Shown here: positions 26,140-34,613 of the stretch, one piece after another
How the letters are laid out: each line of letters opens with the position of its first letter
Position numbering within the stretch: position 1 is the stretch's first letter
DNA from: Tectiglobus sp965224045
GTDB taxonomy: Bacteria; Pseudomonadota; Alphaproteobacteria; Rhizobiales; Hyphomicrobiaceae
Direction of reading: 5' to 3'
DNA: 64,000 bases
NCBI GenBank assembly: GCA_965224045.1
Contig: CBDCYD010000005.1
Span: 124,001-188,000 of the forward strand
Position numbers and translations under genes: made by a program
The notes under the pieces: generated by a model
What the model saw: the letters and a program-made list of their open reading frames with translations, nothing else
Told to the model about the DNA's origin: nothing
Database searches by the model: none

Positions 26140-26201
26140 CCCACTCCCCCTCCCGGCCGCCCATGCAATCGTGGTTTTGGGCGGCCGGGCGGGGGAGTGG
26201 G
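26140..26201. repeat. Dispersed hairpin element, copy 1 (24-bp arms)
   Basis: The left arm 26140-26163 and right arm 26178-26201 pair with a single mismatch around a 14-base loop containing AATCGT. A related hairpin with the same loop length and an ATCGT core lies at 38211-38256. It sits between the convergent ATP-grasp-like and TrpF-like genes, so it may also end transcription, though no T-run follows. The base before the left arm is preceded by AGCTGGAACCG, also found in the hairpin at 58441. Confidence 0.8.
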
Positions 26202-26241
26202 CAGGCGGTGTGATTCCGCCCAAGGCGGAAATGGTCGAGGC

Positions 26242-26910
26242 TTACGTCTTCATCCGCTTCAGCCCGGCACGCGCTTCGGCAACGAACCTGCGCGTCAAGA
26301 CCTCGTCCTTGCGCCCGTCCGGCCCTTCGATCCCGGTGTGGACATCGACACCTGCCGGCCGCACCTGGTCGATCGCGGCACCGACGTTTTCCGGCGTCAG
26401 ACCACCGGCCAGGATCACCGGGCGTCCGGCCGCCTCGACGATGCGCCGGCTCACCGTCCAGTCGTGCACCTTCCCGGTGGCACCGCTTGCGCCGGTCGAC
26501 GGGTCGAACGTGTCGGTTATGAACGAATCCACGTAGGGCGCGGCGGACTGCATCAGTTCGATCAGATCGGGCTCCTCGGCACGCCCGACGATCAGGCTTT
26601 TGATGATCCGCAATCGAGGTGCGCGTGCCTTGAGCTGCTCGAGATGCCTGACCGGCACCTCCCCGTGCAGCTGCACGGTCCGGACGCCGACCTCCTCGCA
26701 CAGCGCCGCGATGTCACCTTCCGATGCGAGGTACGTGATCACGAAGAACGTTGCCGCATCGCCAAACCGTCGAACGATACCGGCGGCGTCCGCCACCGAC
26801 AGGTCTTGAGCATGATGATCGAGAACCAGAGGAAGCCCGAGGTAGCGCACACCGCATCCGATCAACATCCCCGCCTCGGTCTCATCAATCACGCCGGCAA
26901 CGTGGATCAT
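26242..26910 (-). CDS. Phosphoribosylanthranilate-isomerase-like protein without the catalytic Cys
   Basis: This 222-residue TIM barrel has the TrpF end motifs: VQLHGEVP, SFITDTFDPSTGASGATGK and VILAGGLTPENVGAAI, the phosphate-binding loop. However, the first strand reads MIHVAGVID where true TrpF has KICG, so the general-base Cys is Ala (residue 5). The Asp of the second catalytic position is kept. The start ATG 26910 is chosen by homology; the frame runs open to 27090. No other trp gene is nearby; it is divergent from a PdxA-like gene, which suggests a sugar-phosphate role in place of tryptophan synthesis. Confidence 0.78.
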   Translation of the reverse strand: MIHVAGVIDETEAGMLIGCGVRYLGLPLVLDHHAQDLSVADAAGIVRRFGDAATFFVITYLASEGDIAALCEEVGVRTVQLHGEVPVRHLEQLKARAPRLRIIKSLIVGRAEEPDLIELMQSAAPYVDSFITDTFDPSTGASGATGKVHDWTVSRRIVEAAGRPVILAGGLTPENVGAAIDQVRPAGVDVHTGIEGPDGRKDEVLTRRFVAEARAGLKRMKT

Positions 26911-27117
26911 CTGCGCCAATCCTGCTTCTTTGCCTTCACCGAACTCAAAGCCAACGTCACGACCATCCTGTATTGCCGCCCCAACTGTGTTACGAGTCGT
27001 CTCAGGTGAGAAGGGGTCTGCGAAGTTGGCACCGTACATCGTCATTGTCTGCGTACCGTCGGCAAGCGCACCACAGCGCGATCGCACCACGTCTGGCCGC
27101 GCGATCGGAGGCGATCA

Positions 27118-28155
27118 ATGAGCGCCGCAACCACACATGAGCCCGCAACGCCCGGCCGACACAAGCCGATCGCGGTTACGATGGGCGATCCAAGCGGCAT
27201 CGGACCGGAAATTACGCTCAAGGTGGCCGCCGATCCGGACTTGGCTGCACGCCTCGTCATCATTGGCGACAGCGCCCATCTAAGGCGCGTCGCAAGGGCC
27301 TTGCCAATCGACATCGAAGTCCGCACGGTACCGGCCCCGCAGCAAGCACCGAGCGCCGCCGGCACCGTCAACGTTATCGATGCCGGTCCACCGCTGGATG
27401 ATATCGCGATCGGCACGGTGAGCACCATCGCTGGCACCGCGGCATTCGACTACGTTCGCTCCGCCATCGACCTCGCCAGAGACGGGCGCATCGCTGCAAT
27501 CGTAACAGCACCCATCAACAAGGAGGCGCTTTCGGCAGCCGGCATCGCCTATCCCGGTCACACCGAAATGCTTGCAGACTTGGGCGGCGCCGACCGCGTC
27601 GCCATGATGCTTGCCAACGACCAGCTCCGCGTCGTCCTCGTCACCATTCATTGCGCATTGCGCGATGCCATTGCCCAGATCACGGTCGAAAACGTTCTTG
27701 CCGCCATCCGCCTCGCGCATCAAGGAACACGACGGTTTGGCGTGTCTTCGCCGCGCGTCGCCGTCGCAGGCCTAAATCCGCACGCCGGTGAAGGCGGTTT
27801 GTTTGGCCGCGAAGAAATCGAGATCATCACACCTGCCATCGACCGCGCCCGCGCCGATGGCATCGACGCTAGCGGGCCGTGGCCGGGCGACACGGTATTC
27901 ATGCAGGCTCGCCGCGGTCTGTTCGATGTCGTCGTCGCTCAGTATCATGACCAAGGCCTGATCCCGATCAAATACCTGGGCCTCGAGAACGGCGTCAACA
28001 TCACGCTTGGACTGCCGTTCATCCGCACCAGTCCGGACCATGGCACGGCGTTCGACATTGCCGGCAAGGGCATCGCCGACCCGGCAAGCTTGCGCGAAGC
28101 GGTCATTCAGGCCGCCCGCCTCATCGACGCCCGCAGCAAGGCGACGACGCCATGA
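27118..28155 (+). CDS. PdxA-family 4-hydroxythreonine-4-phosphate-dehydrogenase-like protein
   Basis: The 345-residue protein shows the full PdxA set: TMGDPSGIGPEI at the N-terminus, PGHTEML, a metal His in VTIHCALRD, GLNPHAGEGGLFGREE, and VVVAQYHDQGLIPIKYLG. PdxA oxidises and decarboxylates a phosphorylated hydroxy-acid; PdxA2-type relatives do this to phosphotetronates and release dihydroxyacetone phosphate. No other pyridoxine gene is near, and its stop overlaps the next start (ATGA), coupling it to the TIM-barrel/MGS-like fusion, so the catabolic PdxA2-type role is more likely. The distinction is inferred. Confidence 0.87.
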   Translation: MSAATTHEPATPGRHKPIAVTMGDPSGIGPEITLKVAADPDLAARLVIIGDSAHLRRVARALPIDIEVRTVPAPQQAPSAAGTVNVIDAGPPLDDIAIGTVSTIAGTAAFDYVRSAIDLARDGRIAAIVTAPINKEALSAAGIAYPGHTEMLADLGGADRVAMMLANDQLRVVLVTIHCALRDAIAQITVENVLAAIRLAHQGTRRFGVSSPRVAVAGLNPHAGEGGLFGREEIEIITPAIDRARADGIDASGPWPGDTVFMQARRGLFDVVVAQYHDQGLIPIKYLGLENGVNITLGLPFIRTSPDHGTAFDIAGKGIADPASLREAVIQAARLIDARSKATTP

Positions 28156-29231
28156 GCTTCAATTTCATCTTCATGCTCACCGCCCAGGACCGCACTGTTC
28201 CCGATGCGCGCGCACGGCTCGAAGAGGTGCTTGCCGGCGGCGCGCGCCACATCGGTTTCAAGGATGTCGGCCTGCCGATTGCAGAGCTCAAAGCGCTCGC
28301 CGATGACATTCGCGCAGCCGGCGGCCGCTCCTATCTCGAAGTCGTCAGCCTCGATGCCGAGAGCGAACTTACCTCGGCCCGCGCGGCAATCGAGCTGGAC
28401 GTCGATTGCCTGCTGGGCGGCACCCGGGCCGAGGCGGTCGTGCCCATCATTCGCACCCACCCGATCCGCTACTTTCCGTTTCCGGGCCGCATCGTCGGCC
28501 ATCCGAGTGTGCTTGAGGGCAGCATTGCTGACATCGCCGGCAGCGCCCGCGCCCTTACCGATCTTGAAGGCGTGCACGGACTGGACCTCCTCGCATACCG
28601 CTTTGCCGGCGACGTGCCCGATCTGATGCACGCTGTTTGCAAAGCAACGGACAAACCCGTCGTTGTTGCCGGCAGCATCGACTCCGCCGAACGCGTCAAC
28701 ACGGTCGCACGCGCCGGCGCGGCAGCCTTCACCGTCGGCACGGCGGCGTTGAGTGGGGAGTTTCCGGCGGAAGGGGCAGGTTTGACCGAGCAGGTCCGAT
28801 CGATCCTTGCCATCACCCTCAGCGCGGCGCGCTTGGCCACCGCTCCACGCCGCATCGGTGTCGTCGCCCACAATGCCCGCAAGACCCATCTCGCCGCCTG
28901 GGTTGCGCGCCACGCCAGGGCGCTTGCCGGCCATCGTCTGATTTGCACCGGCGGCACCGGCACCATGCTGCATGCGGCCCATCCCGAACTCACAATTCAG
29001 CGCCTCAATCGCGGGACGCGCGGCGGCGATCAGCAGCTCGGTGCGATGATTGCAACCGGCGAACTCGACGCCGTGGTCTTTTTCGCCGACCCTCAGGCCG
29101 AGCACGCCAACGATGTCGACCTGCAGGCCTTGATCCGCCTTGCCATCGTCCACGACATGCCGATCGCATGCAGCCCGACCGCCGCAGACCTGATCGTCGC
29201 AGCCAACATCACGCTGCCGGAGACCATCTGA
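28152..29231 (+). CDS. Fusion of a TIM-barrel domain with a methylglyoxal-synthase-like domain
   Basis: Residues 1 to about 215 form a TIM-barrel with a phosphate-binding end (VVVAGSIDSAERVN ... AAFTVGTAAL). Residues 232-352 match methylglyoxal synthase: RRIGVVAHNARKTHL, CTGGTGTML, GGDQQLGAMIATGELDAVVFFADP, and AIVHDMPIACSPTAADLI. The catalytic Asp of GGDQQ (D293) and the Asp of FFADP are present, but the Asp after AH is Asn241 and the usual active-site His (E. coli H98) aligns with Asn320. It is translationally coupled to the PdxA-like gene by ATGA. The domain may act on a phospho-sugar such as dihydroxyacetone phosphate, or may be a sensor. Confidence 0.8.
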   Translation: MSFNFIFMLTAQDRTVPDARARLEEVLAGGARHIGFKDVGLPIAELKALADDIRAAGGRSYLEVVSLDAESELTSARAAIELDVDCLLGGTRAEAVVPIIRTHPIRYFPFPGRIVGHPSVLEGSIADIAGSARALTDLEGVHGLDLLAYRFAGDVPDLMHAVCKATDKPVVVAGSIDSAERVNTVARAGAAAFTVGTAALSGEFPAEGAGLTEQVRSILAITLSAARLATAPRRIGVVAHNARKTHLAAWVARHARALAGHRLICTGGTGTMLHAAHPELTIQRLNRGTRGGDQQLGAMIATGELDAVVFFADPQAEHANDVDLQALIRLAIVHDMPIACSPTAADLIVAANITLPETI

Positions 29232-29378
29232 GAACCCACCTGAGACGTCCGGGTCGCACGCACAATTCGCCCCATCGTGCAATCGATCGCTTGACCAGCG
29301 CCACCGTGCGGTCTGGGATCGTCCCGACGCGCACGCCTTCGTGCCAGTCATCACCGAATCCGTGACGGAGGGATCACC

Positions 29379-30599
29379 TTGCAACCGCTCACCGGTCTTC
29401 GCCTGCTCGATGCCAGTCATGTCGTCGCCGGCCCGTTCGCCTCCTACCAGCTCCATCTGATGGGTGCCGAGGTGATCCGCATCGACAGTCTCGATGCAAC
29501 CGACTTCGTGCGCTACCACGGTGGTACCGAAGAGATGCGCGCAGCCGGCCTCGGCGCCTCCCACATCGCCCAAAGCGCGGGCAAGCGCTCGATCCGGCTC
29601 AACCTCAAGGACCCGCGCGGCAAAGACCTCTTCAAACGTCTCGCAGCCACCTCGGACGCACTGCTTGAAAACTTTCGTCCCGGGGTTATGGACCGGCTTG
29701 GTCTGGGCTACGACGCTATTCGTGATGTGCGCCCGGACATCGTCTATTGCAGCCTGACCGGCTATGGCCCGACCGGGCCGATGCGCGATGCCCCGGCCTA
29801 CGACCACATCGTCCAGGGTGTCTGCGGCCTGATGAGCACGACCGGCACGCGCGAAACCGGCCCGATGCGGTCCGGCATTCCGATCACCGATTATCTGGCA
29901 GGCTTCAACGCCGTCATCGCCATTCTCGCAGCCCTCTATCAGCGCCGGGCAACCGGCGAGGGCCAGCACATCAACGTCACCATGCTGGCCTCGGCGCTAC
30001 CGACGCTGGCCGCCGCCGCGGCACACTACCAGACGACCGGCGAGTTGCGCGAACCGACCGGTAACCAGCCGTTCTCCGACAGCCCGTTCGCCGGCCGCTT
30101 CGAAACGGCCGACGGCTTTCTCATGGTCACCGCCAACACGCCGGCCCAGGCAGCAAACCTCATCACCGCACTCGGAATCTCGGACCTGTCGGACGAACTC
30201 GCTCTGGTGCAGGCCCGCCGCCCTCTCGATGAAGCGCAGAAGAAAAAAGCCGCAGCCTCGCTGCGCCAGGCGTTTCTGACCGACACCGCCCTGGCCTGGG
30301 AGGCGAAGCTCTCCGCCGCCTCGGTGCCCGCCGGAAAGGTGCGCACGATCGACGAAGTCTTCGCGTTGGACCAACTGGCAGCCTTGGGCTGCATCGATCA
30401 GGTGCCAGCCCTGGGCATCGATGGCACGATCGGCGTACCGGGCCTTGGCTTCTCTTCCAATCTTTCAACCCCGCGCGACCTGACCCCACCGGAGCGCGCC
30501 GGTCAAAGCACGCACGCCGTACTCGCCGAACTCGGCATCTCGGAAACCGAGCGCCAAGAGCTGATTGAAGCCGGCGTCATCGCAACGGGCGCACGTTGA
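29379..30599 (+). CDS. CaiB/BaiF CoA-transferase family protein
   Basis: This class III CoA-transferase of 406 residues has LTGLRLLDASHVVAGPFASY at the N-terminus and LVDAS-type strand order, SIRLNLKDPRGKDLF, and the catalytic Asp in APAYDHIVQGVCGLM. Start TTG 29379 with GGAGGGA eight bases upstream; no ATG fits. It lies about 150 bases after the fusion gene on the same strand. It would move CoA between carboxylic acids; the acid is unknown. A second member of the family lies at 31812-33053. Confidence 0.9.
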   Translation: MQPLTGLRLLDASHVVAGPFASYQLHLMGAEVIRIDSLDATDFVRYHGGTEEMRAAGLGASHIAQSAGKRSIRLNLKDPRGKDLFKRLAATSDALLENFRPGVMDRLGLGYDAIRDVRPDIVYCSLTGYGPTGPMRDAPAYDHIVQGVCGLMSTTGTRETGPMRSGIPITDYLAGFNAVIAILAALYQRRATGEGQHINVTMLASALPTLAAAAAHYQTTGELREPTGNQPFSDSPFAGRFETADGFLMVTANTPAQAANLITALGISDLSDELALVQARRPLDEAQKKKAAASLRQAFLTDTALAWEAKLSAASVPAGKVRTIDEVFALDQLAALGCIDQVPALGIDGTIGVPGLGFSSNLSTPRDLTPPERAGQSTHAVLAELGISETERQELIEAGVIATGAR

Positions 30600-30649
30600 G
30601 CGTCAGACTTTGCTTCCAGTAACAGCTACGCAATGGCGGAAATAGATGT

Positions 30650-31198
30650 CTATTTGCGCTTGCCAGACGCAGCAGTGATCAGTTTCTTCATCGGGTAGTA
30701 CAGCGTAGTCGGCTGTTTTTCGACCTGCTGAAATCCCAACCTCTTATAGAAGCCGACGAGTTGAATGTTCAGGGCGTGGACAATAACAGCTCGCGCGCCG
30801 ATTGATTTGGCCGCGTTAACCGCCCGTCGAAGCGCATCACGAATTAAAGCTTTTGCTATGCCAAGCCCTTGCGACCTCTTATCGATCGCCAATCGCGCGA
30901 GAATAATGACCGGGACTTCTTTCGGAGCATTTCTTGCGAGGCTGCCGGATACATCATGGCGATCAACTCGCCCAGCAGCGAGTGCGTAGTATCCAACAAC
31001 TGTTCGCCCTCGTGGCTTGCAGACCACCTTTGTAACGGCATCACCAACCACGCCTGCCTTTAAGGCGTCATTCTTGAGCCAGTCATCCAGCGCTGGCTCG
31101 CCACAGTCAAAGCCGCGGACAATATGCCCGCGACTTAAGTTGGCAGGCGATGAAACCAGCCCGCCACCACCTTGTTGTCCTGCTAAGTTTCCTGCCAT
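30650..31198 (-). CDS. GNAT acetyltransferase, TacT-like toxin
   Basis: This 182-residue GNAT-fold protein has LDDWLKNDALKA near the N-terminus, LARLAIDKRSQGLGIAKALI (acetyl-CoA pyrophosphate loop), and YKRLGFQQ with a C-terminal TTLYYPMKKL. This is the pattern of the GNAT toxins that acetylate aminoacyl-tRNA and are paired with DUF1778 antitoxins. It overlaps the antitoxin gene by 16 bases. Whether it is active cannot be told from sequence, but the acetyl-CoA loop is intact. Confidence 0.87.
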   Translation of the reverse strand: MAGNLAGQQGGGGLVSSPANLSRGHIVRGFDCGEPALDDWLKNDALKAGVVGDAVTKVVCKPRGRTVVGYYALAAGRVDRHDVSGSLARNAPKEVPVIILARLAIDKRSQGLGIAKALIRDALRRAVNAAKSIGARAVIVHALNIQLVGFYKRLGFQQVEKQPTTLYYPMKKLITAASGKRK

Positions 31199-31515
31199 GG
31201 CGATGGCTCGTTCATGAAGTCCACCATAGCCGCGCTTGGCAGAGCATCGTCATCTAGAGCAGCTGTAAAGGCATCCCAATCTTCAGAATCCAGTCGGAAT
31301 ACTCTTTGATCGGCAAGGAAATTGATTGCTCGCTCGCGAGCACTCTTAACGAGAAATTCAGTGCGATTTTCACCGGCAGCGGCGGCAGCCCAATCGATCA
31401 TATCGCGCTCATCATCCGTCACTTTGAAGGTGATGGAGCGCTTCTGTCCACGCGATACGGTCTTGCTCGGCGAGGGAGCAAGAAAAGACATCATGTTGTG
31501 TGCAGCTTGCGCCAT
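31183..31515 (-). CDS. DUF1778 (TacA-type) antitoxin
   Basis: This 110-residue protein has an N-terminal ribbon-helix-helix region (KRSITFKVTDDERDMIDWAA, then ENRTEFLVKSA) and an acidic C-terminal tail (RLDSEDWDAFTAALDD) that would wrap the GNAT toxin. ATG 31515 is used; an internal ATG near residue 8 or 9 could also serve. It precedes and overlaps the toxin, the usual order. Just upstream lies a 9-bp inverted repeat that overlaps a promoter, fitting autoregulation by the antitoxin. Confidence 0.88.
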   Translation of the reverse strand: MAQAAHNMMSFLAPSPSKTVSRGQKRSITFKVTDDERDMIDWAAAAAGENRTEFLVKSARERAINFLADQRVFRLDSEDWDAFTAALDDDALPSAAMVDFMNEPSPWQET

Positions 31516-31543
31516 TGGCTACGCTCCTTTTCAACTCGGGTAC

Positions 31544-31579
31544 TGACAACGTAAATACGATATGGTATGCACGTTGTCA
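31544..31579 (-). promoter_or_regulatory. Operator/promoter of the DUF1778-GNAT toxin-antitoxin pair
   Basis: TGACAACGT (31544-31552) and ACGTTGTCA (31571-31579) are perfect inverted 9-mers 18 bases apart. Read leftward, the right half provides TTGACA as -35 and, 17 bases on, TATTTA as -10, about 30 bases before the antitoxin ATG. The operator therefore covers the promoter. AAATACGA/AATACGA also repeat beside each half-site. Confidence 0.7.
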
Positions 31580-31811
31580 ATACGATTCTCTCCTTCGTTC
31601 TCTGTTTGTGCTTGCCGGAATTGGGGAATGTTATACTTCTCAAACCTCGAGAATCGGAGCATGGGCGATGCAAAAGCCAGCCCCTAGCGCGGCGACACAT
31701 GATGATGCTGGCTGTCAACGCCGGAGAGATTTTGCAGCAGTTTGCCGGAGCAAAAGTGCAGCGGTGATGGAACCAAACATGAAGGCAAGCACGCACAACC
31801 GCCGGCAGGCC

Positions 31812-33053
31812 TCAGCCGAGCGCACCTGACCGCCGCAGGGCGGCAACGTCCTCAGATGAAAACCCGAATTCCGCGAGCACCGTTGCATTGTGCTCGCCGG
31901 CCAGTGGCGCGCGCCTGTGAATACCGCCCGGTGTCTCGCTAAGCTTGATCGACGTATCGACCAGCGTGAAGCATTGGCCGGTGCCGGGATGCTCGACCTG
32001 CCTCAACATACCGCGCGCGGCAGCATGTGCACTCGCCACGATGTCGTCCGACGTCTGAATCGGCCCGAACGGCACCTTGCCACCCAGCACCTCGGCGATC
32101 TCGGCCTTGGTCCGCGCCGACGTCCACGCCGTGACGATCGCCTCCACGTCCGCCTGGTGCGCCACCCGGTCATCGTTCTTTTGATAGCGCGGATCGGCTG
32201 CCAGCCCCGCCTGCCCGATCAATTCGGCAAACAGCGCGAAGAAGTCATCGCGCGGAATACCGATTGCGACGTGCCCGTCCTTAGCCGGATACATCCCGAA
32301 CGGGCACAGCAGCGGATGCCCGTTGCCCTCCGGTCCGGCGATCGCTCCGGTATAGGAGCGCTGATAGATCGCGCGCTCGCAGATCGACAAAACTGCGTCC
32401 ACCATCCCGACGTCGACGAACTGGCCGCGCCCGCTGCGCCCTGCCCGCCAAACCGCAGCCAGGATACCGATCACGCTCTGCATCGCCGGCACGAGATCGC
32501 CGACACCCGGCCCGACCTTGGTCGGATCGCCACCCTTTTGAGTGCCCGTGATCTGCATCAGCCCACCCATGGCCTGGCTCACGACATCGTAGGCCGGCCA
32601 GTGCACGATCGGACTTTTACCCGTGCGCGGATCTCCGAACCCGCGCAACGCCGCGTAAACGAGGCGCGGATTGATTTCCGCCAAGTCTTCATAGCCGAGC
32701 CCGAGGCGCTCCATCACCCCGGCGCGATAGTTCTCGAGCAGCACATCCGCCTTCTCGACCAGCCGCCGAAGCACATCCTTGCCGGCGTCTGACTTGAGAT
32801 CGAGCGTCAGCGAGTCTTTGTTGCGGTTGATCGACGCGAAGTAGGCACCATAGCCACCCTCATCAGGTGTCACGGCACCCGCCGGGTGCGGCCCGACCTG
32901 ACGTGTCGATTCTCCTCCCGGCGGCTCGATCTTGATGACGCGCGCGCCCTGGTCGGCGAGCAGCATGCCGGCGAACGGGCCCGCCAACATCGTCGTCAGT
33001 TCAAGAACGACCAGACCATCGAGCGCCCCCCGGCCCGGCGCAGCATCACTCAT
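31812..33053 (-). CDS. CaiB/BaiF CoA-transferase family protein
   Basis: The 413-residue class III CoA-transferase begins ALDGLVVLELTTMLAGPFAGMLL and has VIKIEPPGGES (CoA contact) and the catalytic Asp in HWPAYDVVSQAMGG. It is the last gene of a leftward operon: racemase-like, TauD, then this gene, with an ATGA overlap to TauD. It would activate an acid as a CoA ester. It is a different member from that at 29379, and they are not adjacent duplicates. Confidence 0.9.
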   Translation of the reverse strand: MSDAAPGRGALDGLVVLELTTMLAGPFAGMLLADQGARVIKIEPPGGESTRQVGPHPAGAVTPDEGGYGAYFASINRNKDSLTLDLKSDAGKDVLRRLVEKADVLLENYRAGVMERLGLGYEDLAEINPRLVYAALRGFGDPRTGKSPIVHWPAYDVVSQAMGGLMQITGTQKGGDPTKVGPGVGDLVPAMQSVIGILAAVWRAGRSGRGQFVDVGMVDAVLSICERAIYQRSYTGAIAGPEGNGHPLLCPFGMYPAKDGHVAIGIPRDDFFALFAELIGQAGLAADPRYQKNDDRVAHQADVEAIVTAWTSARTKAEIAEVLGGKVPFGPIQTSDDIVASAHAAARGMLRQVEHPGTGQCFTLVDTSIKLSETPGGIHRRAPLAGEHNATVLAEFGFSSEDVAALRRSGALG

Positions 33054-33913
33054 GCCGCCTCATCCCAGTAGGTCCCGATCTGCGTACGGTGCATTCGACG
33101 CCGCGCACCCGGATCGAACGCATCCCGCCGATGCAACACCTCGCAGTTGGACCACATTAGCGCATCGCCAACCCGCCATTCGTGGCGATAGACGAACCGC
33201 GCCTCGGTGGCATGTGCCCACAATCGATCGAGCAACCGGTCACTGTCTGCAACCGAGAGGCCCGGCACGTAGCTGCGCGGCCGTCGTCCGAGAAACAGCG
33301 CTTTGCCGCCGGTCTTGGCATTGACCCGCACCAGCCGATGGCGCGCACCGGGCGTCTCGCGCACGTCGGTTGTCTCCTGGTAGCCCTTGCGCAGCATTCC
33401 GGCACTGTTGTGAGACGCATCGTGGATTGCAACTTTGTCCTCGATCTGCGACTTGAGGTCATCGTCGAGCGCGTCGTAGGCCGCATACATATTGGCAAAG
33501 TAGGTTGCCCCGCCTTCGGGCGGAATTTCGAGCGCGTAAAGCAGCGCTGCGCGCGGCGGCACGTCGTTGTAGGTCATGTCTGCATGCCAGACCGCTTCGC
33601 CGGCGCCGAGATTGCCCGCCGGCTGGCCATCGCGCACGATGTTCGAGATGACGTTGATCTCGGGATGCGTGTCATGAAACGGCTTGCCTGTCGGATTGAC
33701 GCCGGGGATATCGAGCTTGCCGAATTTGGCGCTGGTTGCCACCAGTTGCGCATCGCTGATTTGCTGCCCGCGAAACAACAGCACGAGATGCTCGTCGAGC
33801 GCCGAACGGATCGCACGTACGTCATCGTCACTCGCCGTGCCAAGATCAACACCCTTGATCTCCGCGCCCAACGCCGCTTCGAACGGCAATGCACTCACCT
33901 GACGACCACTCAT
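33050..33913 (-). CDS. TauD/TfdA family Fe(II)/2-oxoglutarate dioxygenase
   Basis: The 287-residue dioxygenase shows the facial triad: HAD in GEAVWHADMTYNDVPP, and the distal His in LMWSNCEVLHRRD, followed by RRRMHRTQ for 2-oxoglutarate. These enzymes hydroxylate taurine, 2,4-D or similar acids. ATG 33913 follows GGGAGGAG; the open frame to 33967 is not needed. It is coupled to the CoA-transferase by ATGA and lies one base after the racemase-like gene, so all three form one operon; the substrate is unknown. Confidence 0.9.
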   Translation of the reverse strand: MSGRQVSALPFEAALGAEIKGVDLGTASDDDVRAIRSALDEHLVLLFRGQQISDAQLVATSAKFGKLDIPGVNPTGKPFHDTHPEINVISNIVRDGQPAGNLGAGEAVWHADMTYNDVPPRAALLYALEIPPEGGATYFANMYAAYDALDDDLKSQIEDKVAIHDASHNSAGMLRKGYQETTDVRETPGARHRLVRVNAKTGGKALFLGRRPRSYVPGLSVADSDRLLDRLWAHATEARFVYRHEWRVGDALMWSNCEVLHRRDAFDPGARRRMHRTQIGTYWDEAA

Positions 33914-33914
33914 G

Positions 33915-34613
33915 TCATTTCTCCTCCCCTGCCGCTGCCTGCTCGACGCGTTCGCATAACGCCGCATCCCCGAGCAAGACCTTCAATTTGGCCACCGCAC
34001 TGTCCGGGCTGGTCAAGACCGGCCGATCGACGGCGGCGCTCACCGCGTCCCGCGCGACCGATGTCGAGAACTGCGCCAGCATGATCGCATCACAGGCCGC
34101 AAGTCGCGGAACCGCCTCGGCAAGCAGCGCATTGTGACGCGCGCCATCGCCGGACTGCAATGCTGTCATCGCGTCGGGCACGCATACCGTCTCGATCGAC
34201 GCCGCGAGACCGTGGGCTGCCGCCAATTCGGCGAACTCCTGCTCCATCGAGGCGACCGAACGCTCGAACGTTGCCAACATGCCGATCCGCCGCCCTTGCT
34301 CAAGCGCGGCCTCGAACATCGCCTCGTTGGGTTTCAGGACGGGCATCGCTTTGTCCCGCGCCACCGCCTCGATTGCTTCTCCGAAGGCGGAACAGGTAAA
34401 CAAGATGCCGTTTACACCGATGTCGTCGAGGTAGTCGGCCAGCCGACGAACCCGCGCAAACATCGCTGGCGTCAAAGTGCTGTCCTTGGCCCGGTCGACG
34501 GACAGGCGATCGTCCAGAAGGTTTGCCAGTTCCGCCTCCGGCCACGCCTGCTGAAACGCTGCCGCAATCGGCGCCATCGCAACGGCGACGGCATGAACCA
34601 ATCCAATGCGCAT
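33915..34613 (-). CDS. Asp/Glu/hydantoin racemase superfamily protein with one active-site Cys
   Basis: This 232-residue protein has the superfamily opening RIGLVHAVAVAM and the first catalytic Cys in GILFTCSAFGEAIE. The second half has AIMLAQFSTSVAR where racemases place LGCTH, so the second Cys is absent. One-Cys relatives include decarboxylases and other non-racemising enzymes. Start ATG 34613 is preferred, with AAGGAG five bases upstream; ATG 34616 is adjacent. First gene of the racemase-TauD-CoA-transferase operon. Confidence 0.8.
   Translation of the reverse strand: MRIGLVHAVAVAMAPIAAAFQQAWPEAELANLLDDRLSVDRAKDSTLTPAMFARVRRLADYLDDIGVNGILFTCSAFGEAIEAVARDKAMPVLKPNEAMFEAALEQGRRIGMLATFERSVASMEQEFAELAAAHGLAASIETVCVPDAMTALQSGDGARHNALLAEAVPRLAACDAIMLAQFSTSVARDAVSAAVDRPVLTSPDSAVAKLKVLLGDAALCERVEQAAAGEEK

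Noticed and set aside
28107..29969. Open minus-strand frame of 620 codons over the PdxA-like/fusion/CoA-transferase region
   Set aside because: The rightward genes carry clear family motifs and coupled starts; the antisense product has no motif.
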